A stretch of 64,000 nucleotides of DNA, from contig KN817522.1 of the NCBI GenBank assembly GCA_000827495.1, positions 620,001 to 684,000 of the forward strand, written 5' to 3'. The position numbers and the translations under genes are program-made. This document shows, one piece after another, positions 16,711 through 28,745 of this stretch. Source of the DNA: Hypholoma sublateritium FD-334 SS-4. Its lineage: Eukaryota; Basidiomycota; Agaricomycetes; Agaricales; Strophariaceae. How positions within the stretch are numbered: the first letter of the stretch is position 1; every line of letters begins with the position of its first letter. The notes under the pieces were generated by a model. It had not been told where the DNA came from and searched no databases. It saw nothing but the letters and a program-made list of their open reading frames with translations.

Positions 16711-19680
16711 CTATATTTCCCCCTCCTCGGGCGTCTCTGCTCGTGCAGAAACCTCGCGCGTACTGTCCACCTCCATCGCCTCGGGCTCGTCATATCGGGC
16801 CCGCTGAAACAACCAATGAGTATTTAGTTCAAATGAGTGACAGCCAACGAACCTTTTCAGCGCGTTCGTTCGGCTCCTTGTCCTCCACATCACGCTTGTC
16901 GCGCACCTCTTCCTTGTACACAGACGTGCTGCGTGCCCGCTCGACCGCCTTTGGCGTGCCAGGGCTCGACCCGCGCTCGCGCTTCTCCTTGTCCCCCTTT
17001 GCCTCTTTCTCCTTCTTGCGCTCCTCCCGCTCGCCGTCGCGGTACTTCGACCCCCGGTACCCGTCTCGTTCTTTCTCCTCCTTGTCGCGACCATAGTCAC
17101 GCGAGTGCCGGTGCTCGCCCTCGTACTCGTCGTACCGGTGATGGTGCCGTGAACTGCGGCTGCCCCTGTCGCGCTCACGCTCCCGATCTCGCTCGCGGTG
17201 CGTGTCCCGATCGCGTTTGTCACGTTCGCCGCGATCGCGTTCCTTCTCCCGGTCGCCTCGGTCCTCGTCGCGTTCGCGCGTGGGTTCTTTGCGCTTTCGA
17301 CTCGTCGTGGAGCCACCGTCGTCCGAGCCAGTTTCACGCAGGCGTTCCTAGCATTTCTATGAGGTACAACCCAATCTCATCGTTGAATGCACTTACTTTC
17401 TGCCTCTTGACATATTTTGAGAACGCGGCCCGCCTGCCTTCCTCGTCTTCCAAGGCTTTGTACTCCGGAAGGTGTTCAATGAGGGGAATGGCCTGTCCCA
17501 AGTTTAATTTCTGTGTCTGAGAATAAAAAGGTATAAACCCACCTCCTCGTACCGCAAGGAAATATCGATCGGCTCAGGCAGCTTTCTGATCGCATACCGC
17601 AGGTCATCCTGCAAATGGCGCTGCTTGCGCTCGTTGCGTCTCTTCTCGTCCGCCTGCTTCTTTGCCGCTGCGTCGTGCAACTACATTTTTATCAGCACAG
17701 CGCTCATCCAATCAGCTAGCGCACGCACCGTCTTAAAGACCAGGCGCAGATCGTCGTCCGAAAGCGCCTTCACCGACGAGTCCGCCCCGACGTTGACCAC
17801 AGCCGCAAACTCCGCCCACGTCGTCTCCGCACCGACCGCGAACAGCGCAGGCCCATCGTCCATCGCCTCATCCGCACCATCCTTCCGCGCCTCAACGCGC
17901 TCGTTGTGCCACCGGATCACGTCCTCGACGACGCGGACCTTCGCATCGAGCTGCTGGTCGAGCGCATCGGCCGCGTCCCAGAAGAGCTCAAGCGGGTTCG
18001 ACCCCGGGTTCCCGAGCATCGCGAGGTAGCGCGCGTCGTCGCGGAAGCGCGGGTACACCTCCTTCCACTTCGTGCGCGCGGTGAGCACGCCCGCGTCCGC
18101 GAGCTCGCGCAGCACCCCGCGGAACGCCTCGCGCGCCTTGCGCTCCTTGCGCGTCTTCTCGACCTGCGTGCGGCGCGTCTGCTCCTCGTACTCGCGCTCG
18201 CGCACGCGGCTGTAGTCCTCGAACGCGAGCAGGATGTCGAGCGTCGGCAGCTTGCGCAGCTCCTCGTCCGAGCGCCATTCGTCCGAGTCCAGGAGCAGGT
18301 CGCGCGCCGTGCGCCACTTCGTCACGACGTTGACGTCGAGCTCCTTGAAGAGCGCGACGACCTTGCTGACGCTCCGTGCTCGCGCCGCACGCGTCTCGTT
18401 CTGACATTCGACGTCAACACACATGCACAAGCTGATACTCCGTCAACGTACCACTTCGCGCTCCTTGAGCTCATTGACGTACTCTTCGAAGATGAGCCTG
18501 CGTTCAGCCTCGATCTTGGCCTGCTGCCAGATCGGGTGCTGCGCAAAGTGCCTGTCTGCAGTCGGGAACGTGGTATAGTGGAAAACATTCGGATTGCCTC
18601 TGAGCATGTTCCGCAGGGCAGGACGCAGCTTCGCGAGCCGCGCCTCGCGCTCCTCGTGCTCCTTCACGCGCAGCCCATTGGTGTACTGCACCGCAAACTC
18701 AATCAACACCGCGCCAGCACAGTAAAAAACACAGACGCACCTTCTCCCAGCAGGCCTTCTTCTCCGCGAGCGTGTTGAGCGCCTTATACAGCGGATCCGT
18801 AATGATAGCGCGCATCGTCTGGTCCCACGTCCAGTTCGCGTCGACGCCTGCCTTGCGAAGTAGGTGCACGAACGCCTTCTCGCCCTCCTCGACGGTCATG
18901 AACCCGTTGTGCGGGATGACGGGGTCGTCCGGGAGGTTTGGCCGCACCGGCAGCACGCTACCTGCGGCGAGCGGGAGCGCGCCCGTGTGCGCACCGACGG
19001 CGAGGTTCGCACCGTTGGCCTGGCTGGGCTGCGAGGCGGACGAGGATGAGGACGGGTCTGCACCTCCCAGGGGTACGATTCCACCTTGTGTTGCTCCTTT
19101 CACGGGAGTGAAGCCGGGCGCGGCGGCGATCGTCCGCGGGGCGGCGCTGGTGGACGTTCAGTTGTGGAAGAGTTGAAAACGGGGAAAGGCTTACGCTGCT
19201 GGTGTCTCCTGTTTCTCTTTTTCGACCTTCTCGAGGACGAGCAACAGCTCATCGGGCATATCCCATTTCGACTCTTTCGACTCGGTCTGCAATGTGTTTA
19301 GCTAAGCGAGCAGAGTGGAGCTGGCACGACACTCACGTTGTAATAGTACTTTCTACCACCCGAGAAATATTCCTTCCATTTTGTTTGATTAAGAGCACGC
19401 TACAAGCATTTTTAAGAAGATGGGCGCTAAACGTGGATGGTGATGAGCATACCTCGAACGGTGTCTTCAGGTCTACCCAGGTCAATTAGCTTCTATGCAC
19501 ACCAATTAACGGAGAAGGGTGCGCACCATCTGGCTTTTCCCAGACACTCTGCTGCGTGCCTGTGTTGAACCAATACGTGCGGCCCTCTGGATTGCGGTGC
19601 TCGGTCTGGGGGAAACGGCATGCTGTGAGTTTTCTCGTCGCAAGCTGCAGAAAGCAAACAAGACATACCCAGACATTCAT
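16711..19680 (-). CDS. PRP40: Pre-mRNA-processing protein PRP40 (WW and FF domains)
   Basis: U1 snRNP-associated factor that bridges the 5' splice site to the branch-point proteins and binds the RNA polymerase II CTD. The first exon is 12 nt (ATGAATGTCTGG, 19680-19669), giving MNVW, the same opening pattern as yeast Prp40. WW domain 1 follows ([18 protein letters not shown]) and WW domain 2 lies near 19270-19390 ([17 protein letters not shown]). After a Ser/Gly/Pro-rich linker come several FF domains: [75 protein letters not shown]. The last about 190 residues are an Arg/Asp/Glu/Lys-rich tail ([12 protein letters not shown]) ending ETPEEGEI. At least seven introns are present. Exons at about 17600-19100 are strikingly GC-rich. 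Confidence 0.93.
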
Positions 19681-20771
19681 TGCTGCTTCCTCTTCTACTT
19701 CTGCTTCTTAATTAATGATGTCGGCACACAAGATCCCGTGTGGATGGGCGAATCGACAGAGCACTTGGTATTGGAGGTAGAGAAAGCTGGCTCGGCACAT
19801 TCTTCGTTTATTCATTTCAAAGTCCGCTATGCCTAGGCACGTCCAACGTTTTCTTAGGTTTTCCTCTGTTCATGACCACGTCCGTTACTCTCTGCTAGCC
19901 ATCCTCTTTGCGTGCTCCGATACCCTGAGGATCTCGAAAACGTGAAAGTTTATCTGAACACACTTTCTGGGTATCCAGTGGCTCTGCAGCACTTGCGCAT
20001 TAGATTCTTTCAGCTCCTGGCCAGCGATCCCGCCCTGCTAGCTTGCTTGAACTTCTAGCTAGGCTTCTTTACAGGCCAAATAACAAACGCATTCTAGCCA
20101 GCGTTTTCCATGCACGTATAAATTGTGCCGTTCGATTTTTCTCCTTTGCTATTGACTGTCGATACCCCCAAAAGTGGAAGAACCTCAGTCACTCGATGTA
20201 TAAGAAAAGCAGAACACATGCATTAATCACACCCTCGTTGCACACCTGTGGGCTGATACTACGTCTCCCAAGCAACCGCCGGAGGAAAAGCAGCTAGAGC
20301 GGTTCATGCTAAACGAATAGTCGACTTCGCAAAACGTCTGAGCGGAACGACGTTCATTTAACCGCGTCCAATTTGTTTAAATATAGCGCGGGGTGGACGC
20401 GATGACTTGCCAATATGGCTTGTACTTATGGATTCATCTCCCCATAAAGATGTTTGAAGCGCGCAGCAGTCGTCTAAGCATTCAGAATCCTTCCACAGCT
20501 ATCGGTTATGTTTTGCGACTAGCGCGACAGGGTGATATTAATAAAATTCGCTCGGTTCTCTCCGAAATGCGGCGCTCAGGCCTCAGGTCTTATTACAAGT
20601 TTAAATTAATTGGCAACATGGAGTCACGAAATATTAAACGCAAAGTGAAGCAACGGGAGCGAGGAGAGAGGGATTACATAATGCAAGGGGCGATTGTCAT
20701 TTCGTTTTGACGCGTCCAGGTAACGCACTCCCCACCCTTTCAATCAGCATCTCACATCCTACGCCCGCAAA
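19681..20771. other. Long intergenic region, one weak exon-like stretch
   Basis: The promoters of PRP40 (minus) and the orphan gene at 20772 (plus) should lie here. A plus-strand stretch at about 19829-20058 can be read as a short spliced ORF (MPRHVQRFL, a possible 41-nt intron, then HPLCVLRYPEDLENVKVYLN and onward to a TAG at 20056). It resembles nothing I know and could be chance. The frame at 20393-20710 has no supporting signals. No repeat or RNA gene is seen. Confidence 0.4.
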
Positions 20772-22202
20772 ATGCCACATTTCGACCCCTCCGACGACAT
20801 GTATGCCTCCAACTCCCACTTCCTCTCGCCATCCGCGTCGACGTCGGCGCGCAAGTCTCCATCGCGACAGAACCTGAAAGCCCGTCGCTCCGCAGCGTCA
20901 CTGCGCCCCTCGAGCCTGGCCCACGCCCTCGACATTGACGACGACGACGCCCCGAACGGGCACCACCACTCGCTCGCGCACGAGCTCGCGCTGGCGCTCA
21001 CGCCGGAGCCCAGCGCCGGCTCCAAGCTGCTCGCAGAGGAGTTCGGCATCGAGTTCGACGACGGCGTGGACGGCGGCGCAGACGAGGCGGCCGACCCCCA
21101 TGTGCAGCTCTCCGGGGCGCACGTCCTCGTCGTTGACTCCGATGTGCCATCATTCGCCTCTGAACTCGCGGCATCCGGCGGCGGCGACGCGCTGTTGCAC
21201 GAATTGCCGCCCGATGTGGGCGAGCCGCTGCAGGAGCACGAGTACGATCCGCTGTTCCACACCCCGACGGCGCCGCAGAAAAGCGTGCCACAAAAGAAGC
21301 CCGAGCAGGATGCAATGGAGGCGCTTGCCGCAGACCTGGAGTCGACGGACAAATTCCTCAATCACCTGCGGACAGTCGATGTCGAGGCGGGGCCGTCCTC
21401 GCAACCGGCGCTGGAAAGGCTGGCGTCGGACGTCATTCGCCGCATGAACAACTCCGCACGGGATAGAGAGGGGCATGTACGTGAGCTGCTGGAGTATGAA
21501 AGGGAATTCCGAAAGATCGCCGGCGAAGTGGGGGGAAGCGACCTCCTGGCCCAACTGGACGAGTTGACGCACATCGAAGATCTCTCTGATGCACCAGCAT
21601 CGCGACCGGCATTCGAGCCTTCGAGGCTAGAACCTAAAATTTTAGAAGTCCTCGATGAGGAACCACGGTCGCCTACTACACTACGCCATCATCACGCCTC
21701 AGACTGGGAGCTAGATCCCGACAGACGCCTCGGGGATGAAGACGAAATGTCGGAACCTCCAACATCACCTATGAAAGACTCCTTCACCTCTGTGCCCGTA
21801 ATAAACGGCCCAGCCACACCAGCGAGCGCGGTCCAACAACTGAATCACTTGCGCTCATTTACTACCTCACTTGTATCTTCCCTTACTACCATCTCAGAGC
21901 AAGCGCAAGTAAACGGCGCTGCAACAACAGAAGCTGGGAGGAAAATTCGCGCGTTGAAGAACAAAATGGGCGGATGGCGGACCGAATGGGACAGTGCCGA
22001 GCGCAGCCGCCTCAAAATTGAAAGATGGGAGGCGGGAATGGTTGAGGGCGAAGACGCTGAAACCCCTATAATTACGACAACACCCAGTCGGTCAACAGCC
22101 AAACGAATAGACGGGAGACGCATAGTAGCGGAGCACCTCCAAGCGTTCGAACTTGCCCTGGCTGATGCAACTACAAAGACCCAAGCTATCATGGCACGGT
22201 GA
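20772..22202 (+). CDS. Conserved-looking hypothetical protein, 476 aa, single exon
   Basis: Intronless, which is unusual in this window. I do not recognise the family. The N-terminus is Ser/Arg-rich (residues 1-50), followed by an Asp run, a His run and a short helical-looking segment (LAHELALALTPEP, then SKLLAEEFGIEFDD, about residues 68-100). The middle (about 180-270) is predicted helical and charged: ALAADLESTDKFLNHLRTV, RLASDVIRRMNNSARDREGHV, LLEYEREFRKIAGE. The C-terminal part (about 360-476) is again helical and could form a coiled coil: VQQLNHLRSFTTSLVSSLTT, AGRKIRALKNKMGGWRTEW, and AEHLQAFELALADATTKTQA. No membrane segment or catalytic motif is visible. The 5' half is very GC-rich and the 3' half, from about 21560, is not. 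A scaffold or adaptor role is a guess. It converges on MMS19. Confidence 0.8.
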   Translation: MPHFDPSDDMYASNSHFLSPSASTSARKSPSRQNLKARRSAASLRPSSLAHALDIDDDDAPNGHHHSLAHELALALTPEPSAGSKLLAEEFGIEFDDGVDGGADEAADPHVQLSGAHVLVVDSDVPSFASELAASGGGDALLHELPPDVGEPLQEHEYDPLFHTPTAPQKSVPQKKPEQDAMEALAADLESTDKFLNHLRTVDVEAGPSSQPALERLASDVIRRMNNSARDREGHVRELLEYEREFRKIAGEVGGSDLLAQLDELTHIEDLSDAPASRPAFEPSRLEPKILEVLDEEPRSPTTLRHHHASDWELDPDRRLGDEDEMSEPPTSPMKDSFTSVPVINGPATPASAVQQLNHLRSFTTSLVSSLTTISEQAQVNGAATTEAGRKIRALKNKMGGWRTEWDSAERSRLKIERWEAGMVEGEDAETPIITTTPSRSTAKRIDGRRIVAEHLQAFELALADATTKTQAIMAR

Positions 22203-22412
22203 GCCACCACAGTGACCACACTCAGACGCCACTTCACATTTGTCCTAGTCTGTTATGTATCAGAATCACTCCTGCAATTTTCTTGCATCATCTCTATAAC
22301 ATATTGGCCTATTAGTTTGCCATAGTGTATCGCGCCTACAACGCCAAGCAACACATCCTGCTAGAAGGAATGGCCCTCGGTCCACAGTCGAATTGCTATC
22401 CCCCTCGTTTAC

Positions 22413-25400
22413 CTATCCTTTGTATTTGAACCTGAAGTATATTAGCACCATCAATGATCTGAATACACTTGCGTCCCACCAGTTTGTCCTTGCGTCTACA
22501 GCCTCTTTGCGAACAGATCGCTTGGGGTCATCGAGGACAGTAGCCAACTCGCGCAAAACGGTCGCTTTGTAGGGATGGAGAACATCATATCGCACAATGT
22601 TTGGCAGAACCGCCAGATAACGAAGAGCCGCGACGCGCACTTTCTACACGATTGATTGCCATCAGCGGTTGTACAATAGCAATATATGGATGTCCTACCG
22701 TAGATGTCATTTCTCCGACCTTGCTATTCTTCAGCATCGAGTTGACAAGCGTGACGCTGTGCTCCGATATGAGGCTTTTCCCTGGAGATTCGCCCTCCGC
22801 CGCAGCCAAAAAGGTGTCGATCACATTACTTCGAATGTCGGCGTCGGGCAGGTCAAGACCGCGCAAGAGTAAGGGTATGAGCTATTGCACACATGTTAGG
22901 TAACTCGTCGTATCGCACATTTGCTGACTTACCAAAGGCATTTGATGAGCATACGCGGCGCGAGGAATGAATCTTATCATCGAGGTCAAAGCGACGAGGG
23001 ATGCAGTTTGCCTCGACGACTCTACGTTTTTGGGTCAGAACCACTCTAAAAAGTGGAAGGTTAAGCTTACCATCGCTGTTCTTTGCAAACCTGATAAGGC
23101 TAGGAAGGATGGCGCCGACGTATTTTTGAACAAAAAGCACCTAAATTTACTCTTCAGCTTGATTAATGGCATCGACCCGATTGTTTGACACACCTTTATT
23201 TCTGCATGGTTAGCTTTGGTGAGGATCGCATCTGCGGAGACGATCTCCCCGACCGCCTTGGACGCTTCCCACCCAATAGATTCGTCTCCGAAGGCGTCAT
23301 ATAGCCGTTCGGTGAAAGTCAGCGCAAGCGGATGTTTGCGAACTAGCAACGCCTTGGAGATCTAAGCACAATACCTTGTGAACAAACAGGGTTTAAATTG
23401 CACCAAAGAATGCACACCCAAATCCAGGACTTGATAGCCCAGATGCGCCGTTCTTTGGGGAGGTTTGAGTTCAAGATGAATGTACTCCAATAAACATCAA
23501 GTTTATCAGCCAGGAATGAATCCAATTCTGGGAGTGGAAACCGTTAGGACGATGTTGAATGAAAACTGCAATGAACTACCATTAGCTTGTTTATTCAGTG
23601 TCGAGGCAACAATGTGCAACGCTGAATATCTCTGCAGGTCGTTATCCGCAATGTCAAGGACCCAATTGAGGAGCATGTCCAAGAAGTTCGCCAAGTTTTC
23701 CAGTACAAGGCGGACCTAGTTTTAAATCCAGTAAATCCAGTAAATTGCCCTCGAAAATGGAATTAGGTCTGACCTCTTTATGAAGGGAAATGACACAAGC
23801 AGCCAGCAATACGACGAGGTTCCGCTGTCTTGGCACCCCGGAAGGCTAAAGAGCGTGTTAGTGCATACGATAGGGATAAAAATGAAATATTACATTGAAT
23901 ATAGGCAGTTCACGATCGTTGCCTATTCGCTGGAATCCTTGGCCAATATCCTTGAAGTTTCCTGTCGTAATGGCCTTCGATAATCCAATTATATATGATC
24001 GCTGTCTCCTGAGAACATGACAGTCAATGGACCGTTGCCTGGATGGATGAACATGGATAGACAAACTGGACAGGCAGAGATTGCACAACTAGTGTGATGA
24101 TTTCGGCAGCTATTTCAATCAGACGCGGCTCCGTGGCAATCATCACCTTCTCGGAAGATAGATATTCTGATGCCACAAAGAGATTGAAAATACTGGGAAC
24201 CAGTCGATCGATGTATTTGGGAATGTCCAAGTGCTCTTTCTTCACTTTGGTAACCAGAGCCTGTGCCAGCGTTTTCAGAATCATATGAGCATACGCTGCA
24301 CTCGGTTCCGTATCGCGAGCGACAACTTGTGCCTGCTCAGATGCAGGGAAGCACAGAAGGTCAAGTTTGGTCGTCAGTCGAATAACAAGGCTTTCGAAAA
24401 GTTCCTGCTGAATACACAGATTTTTGAGTGCATTCAGGGTCTGCCATATCTTTGTCCGCTCAGAGACAGATTGCCGTGATGGTGCTTGATCAGGGAGCGA
24501 GCTGAATAGCAGTGGAAGGGTTTGTTCGGCAACAAATCGAGGAGCATATTCACTGATGGATGATAAAACATCCAAGATACTGTCGCTGAACAAGGATGTT
24601 AGTTAACAAAAACTTGCATAGCGATAGTGTCAATTACCTTTGATCGACGAATTCGCTTGGGTTTCCCTCAATTATTTGGTCCACGTTATGTACGATGAAC
24701 CCAAGTTCGTCGTCAGAAAGCAAGCCGCGCGTAGAGGCTATGGCTTTAAGTCCTGCTAAGGCCATACTACGAGTTATCGCGGAAGTTAGACCAACGCTGA
24801 AAACACCCAATACTTCATCTTTGTATGGAGCCAACGGAAGATCGGCTTCTGCGGCTTGAACCTTTTCTGGTAGCATTGAGTCCCGGGCAGCGCTTATTAG
24901 ATCTGCAAGTAGAACCAGTGTAGCAGGGCGAGAGGATATTTCGTCCGGGTTGTGGAAAAGGCGGCAAAGGTGAGGGACAGCCTGTGAGATTGTGTATCGT
25001 GCAACGGAAGCTACGGGTGAATGGTTAGTAGTGGTTCATCAAGCAGCAGCATGGAAGGACGGACGAGTTGTTGACATAAATGCACAAAGGATCTTTGTGG
25101 CCGGACGGGCCTGGCTTTTTTCTGGTTCCTTCAAGATATTTATGCATTCTTCGCATGCATCCCTTGCAAGTCCTTGAACGTCTTCGTTTTGCTCTACAGC
25201 AGCCTCCTCATCTAAATAAATAGTTTTCACAAGTACCTGTGTTGTCTTCAAGGCCTCTTCCTCTGTTTCGGCGTCTACTGGTTGGAAGATCTGGTTATAT
25301 ATTTTGAGGTAGAGTAACGGTTTCAGGTGGAGACGTGGATTACCTCCAACTTCAACGCGTTCCATAGCTTCCGAGCCGATACTCGCGCCAAGGCTGATCC

Positions 25401-26649
25401 GTATACCGGCAAGCACGCCGATATAGTTTGCAGTGTGTCTTTCTACAGGTGGAATAACATCATTACAGCTTTTCTTTGATAATATTGAATAACCACACCT
25501 TCGTGGCACGGGAACCTGCGGATATTTTTTCCAGGAACACCGGGATTGCCAAAGGACCGAAGGCTGGGGTCGCTCCCAGACATCCTCTGAGCACAATTAA
25601 TACACTGAATTTTCAAGAGACAATGAACACCCACCGGAGAGCCATTCTGAGATCTTCCGTCGTGATGCCATATTTATCATTTGGGGGCGGTCGGAAGGTA
25701 ATGGGGAAATAACAAAAGAGGGTGTTGAACATTGACTAGAAAACATCATTATGCAGTGCAAAAGATCAAATGAGATTACCAACCTCCACATGCGCAGGAA
25801 AATCAAACTCAATAAGGATGACTCGCGCAATAGCAAATGCCACCATCAAATTCCTCGGATCTTTCTCCCCCTCGGCGAGGCTGATATATCCAGTGATAAA
25901 TCGTGTGCCCATTGACTTGAGAACTAGGTCAAGGAACGTTCAATAACAGCGCCAATTACTTTGATGTTGCGCCTCACCACCGCGATGATAGGCCATTAAT
26001 GAATCTATTATTGAAAAAACCTTGAACCTAACATCTTGAACGATTGCTTTCATTTTGACGTGCTGGAAGAGCCTATATTTTGTCAATTTAATTGAAAGTA
26101 AATCAATGTCTTATGCATCAACTTTACCCTTCTACAATGCTCGTTACTTCAGCAGGTGTCAATAGTGGGAGCAAGGCGACACTTGCGATCCCAGCCAATG
26201 CTGGTTTAATGGTCGCTGTATCGTCCAGTTTCCCGACGAAGAACGAAGTAAGAACTCTAGCTGGGACGTATTAAAAAAGGTATACTCATTCCGTTCTTAG
26301 AAAGAGTGCACCTGATTGTCGGTTGAGCTTCTCTTTCGGCGAACGTGCAACGATTAGTGCGAGCAACTCTACACCTGGCTCTCCCATAAACATCAGGTTA
26401 CTTAGCATTTCACTTCATTTGCCGACCTTTTTGAAGAGTATCGCTTTCTTCTGACGTCAAATATTCTCCGAGGGCTTTCACTACATTTATTAATGTCGTT
26501 CGGTCCTCCGAAATGTCTGCCATTTCCAGTTTCAATTCTTGGGTACGGGTTTCGATGCGAGTTCAGAGCATGCCTAAAACGATTTGGTTCACTTCCTCAT
26601 CTCGGCCAGATGCCATCCACGTTTGGACCAGCCTTTCCGTTACTTCCAT
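22413..26649 (-). CDS. MMS19: MMS19/Met18, cytosolic Fe-S targeting HEAT-repeat protein
   Basis: Large HEAT-repeat scaffold of the CIA targeting complex that hands Fe-S clusters to DNA repair and replication enzymes. The N-terminus fits the family: MEVTERLVQTWMASGRDEEV, followed after an intron by DRTTLINVVKALGEYLTSEE. Middle exons show repeat helices such as LDVLSSISEYAPRFVAEQTL and PFYKDEV-type segments near 24870 (ADLPLAPYKDEVLGVFSVG). The C-terminus is diagnostic: VRVAALRYLAVLP, YDVLHPYKATVLRELATVLD, DDPKRSVRKEAVDARTNW, then a final tiny exon FKYKG and TAG at 22415-22413. More than ten introns interrupt it. The first donor near the start is not resolved. The MMS19 label rests mainly on the two ends, with the middle too divergent to align by eye. 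Confidence 0.85.
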
Positions 26650-26970
26650 GTTCAATGTCTCCTCGTATTGAAGGGCATGTAAATGTGTGCGATTCGAGAG
26701 AAAAAACTTGAAGGTGATAGAGCAAGGTTAAGATAGGAAGTTAGAACCAATTGGAACAATTTAGTGCCAAATTGAGCACGTGTATTTCACCTTCGCGTCG
26801 GCAGCCTAGTAATAGTCGTTGAGTAGTCGTTCTGTCGCGACTCGCCTCCGTCTTGAACTTGTACTCTCTTGTACCTAACACGCGTTATACGTACCTATCG
26901 ACGGGACAGATAGCTACCAAGACCCCGTAGTCTTAGGTGCTGCTCAAGACTGAAAGGCGTTCGCTGGTCC
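26650..26970. promoter_or_regulatory. Divergent promoter region, MMS19 and NDUFAF7-like gene
   Basis: 321 bases separate the two opposed start codons. I see no TATA box or repeat and no open frame of interest. Shared regulation is possible but not shown. Confidence 0.45.
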
Positions 26971-28709
26971 ATGACATTGTTGGGCGCTTCTGCGACCCGA
27001 TGTTTGCTAAACGCGCAACTATATAGTTGTCCTTCTGCGACTCGGCGCCTCTTCTCTTCTTGTCCGCCAAATCTCATCAAAATCCCCAACAAGAAGCCAA
27101 TCCCAGATGAGCCGAAAGACAAATGGAATTATAACGCCAATCCATTTGACGGACAAGTCAGCGAGGACCACCGTAAACTCCGCCTCGTCGACGCGAACGA
27201 ACTCGAGAAGGAGACAAAGCCACCCCATGGCGTAAAGATGTTGACTCGGGATTTTATTGAGGATTCACTGTACAATCCGAACTATGGGTATTTTCCGAAA
27301 CAAGCTACCATATTCAATGCGCAGGATACCACGTTTGACTTCACCAAATTCCGTGATTCGGCAGAGTTTCAAGAGGAGGTCGCAGCAAAATATACAGAGT
27401 ATGGGTCAGACAGATTTGACGGACCAGGTCGGCAGTTGTGGCACACTCCGACGGAATTGTTCAAAGTACGTCCATATCAACGTCAACGCCACGTACCATA
27501 GGTTGCTAATCCTTCTGGCTAGCCGTGGTACGGTCGTGCTATCGGAAGATGTCTAGTTTCCGAGTATTTGTTAAAATACTTTCCATACGAAGATTTTGTG
27601 ATATATGAAATCGGCGCGGGTAACGGGACACTTGCAATGGACATCCTCGATCTTCTCAAAGAAGAATACCCCGATGTTTACGAACGTACCCGCTACAACA
27701 TCATAGAGATTAGCGGGAGCTTGGTCAAGATACAGAGAAAGAAATTACGGAAGGCCCATCCGTGCGTGAAGATTACCCATAAGAGTATCTTCCACTGGAA
27801 CATTACGGAGCCAGCTCCTTGTTTTTTTGTGGCCATGGAAGTCATCGTGAGCCTACTCTCAGCGCACTTCCATGGATCATTGCATTAACCTTATACCAGG
27901 ACAACTTTGCCCATGACATTGTACGTTACGATTTAAGTACTCTAAAGCCGTACCAAGGACTTGTCACTATCGATGACAGCGGAGATTTCGATATAATATA
28001 CACTCCCGTCACCGATCCGCTCATTTCTTCATTCCTTGATGCCCGACGCTTACTTTCCCATTCTCCCCCAATCAACAAATTGCTCCTAAAATCTGACGCC
28101 TTTCGAAACATCTACACCAAGATGCCGTTAGCACCCAATCTGTCGGCCACAGAATATATCCCAACTCGTCTACTAAACCTCTTGCGGACACTGCGGAATT
28201 ACTTCCCCCGGCACCGCCTTCTACTGTCCGATTTCTCGTCTTTGCCCGACACTGTAGAAGGGGTTAATGCACCTGTCGTTCAAACGCGTTTCCAAAACAT
28301 CACTGTACCATGCACCACACTTCTAGTCAAGCAAGGGTACTTTGACATATTCTTCCCAACGAACTTTGAACGCCTCCGGGACATGTACGAATTGATGTTA
28401 GATCAACCAGCAATGGATTCGATATCCTCCAATGGCGACACAAACGAGGGACGCGTTTCACCGCCCATGTCGACGGCATCTTCTTTCGCACTGGGCTCTC
28501 AGTTTTTTTCGTCATACCAACCAAATTCGAGGAGAAGACCTGTTGAGGGTATGACATCTGCGAGCGGCCTACCAGTTGGGGAACGAAAGAGCAGCGTATT
28601 TTCGCACTCCCAATTTCTTGAAACATATGGTGACCTGGACAAGACTCGGCTACGAAATGGCGAAAATCCAATGCTTGATTTCTACAAAAACGTCAAGTTT
28701 TTGTTTTAA
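26971..28709 (+). CDS. NDUFAF7/MidA-type protein arginine methyltransferase, mitochondrial
   Basis: DUF185 (SAM-dependent MTase) family. The animal member NDUFAF7 dimethylates an arginine of the complex I subunit NDUFS2 early in complex I assembly. A basic, Ser/Arg-rich N-terminus (MTLLGASATRCLLNAQ ... RRLFSS) suits mitochondrial import. Family landmarks follow: LTRDFIEDSLYNPNYGYF at about 27240-27290, then FRDSAEFQEEVAAKYTEYG. After an intron (about 27465-27522) the SAM site reads YEIGAGNGTLAMDIL, then YNIIEISGSL and IFHWNITEPAPCFFVAMEVI. A second intron near 27846-27898 leads to DNFAHDIVRYD and a C-terminal half with LLLSDFSSLPDTVEGVNAPVVQ and LLVKQGYFDIFFPT. This C-terminal part is longer than in animal members. 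The stop is 36 bp from that of the next gene on the other strand. Confidence 0.85.
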
Positions 28710-28745
28710 TACAAGTTGGTCAGTCTATCCATAGATCACATGTTA

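Noticed and set aside
17906..18778. 290-codon plus-strand open frame
   Set aside because: Antisense to GC-rich FF-domain exons of PRP40; stop codons are rare there because of composition, and it even crosses PRP40 introns.
20393..20710. 105-codon plus-strand frame upstream of the orphan gene
   Set aside because: Low-complexity basic end and no similarity; it lies where the promoter of the 20772 gene should be.
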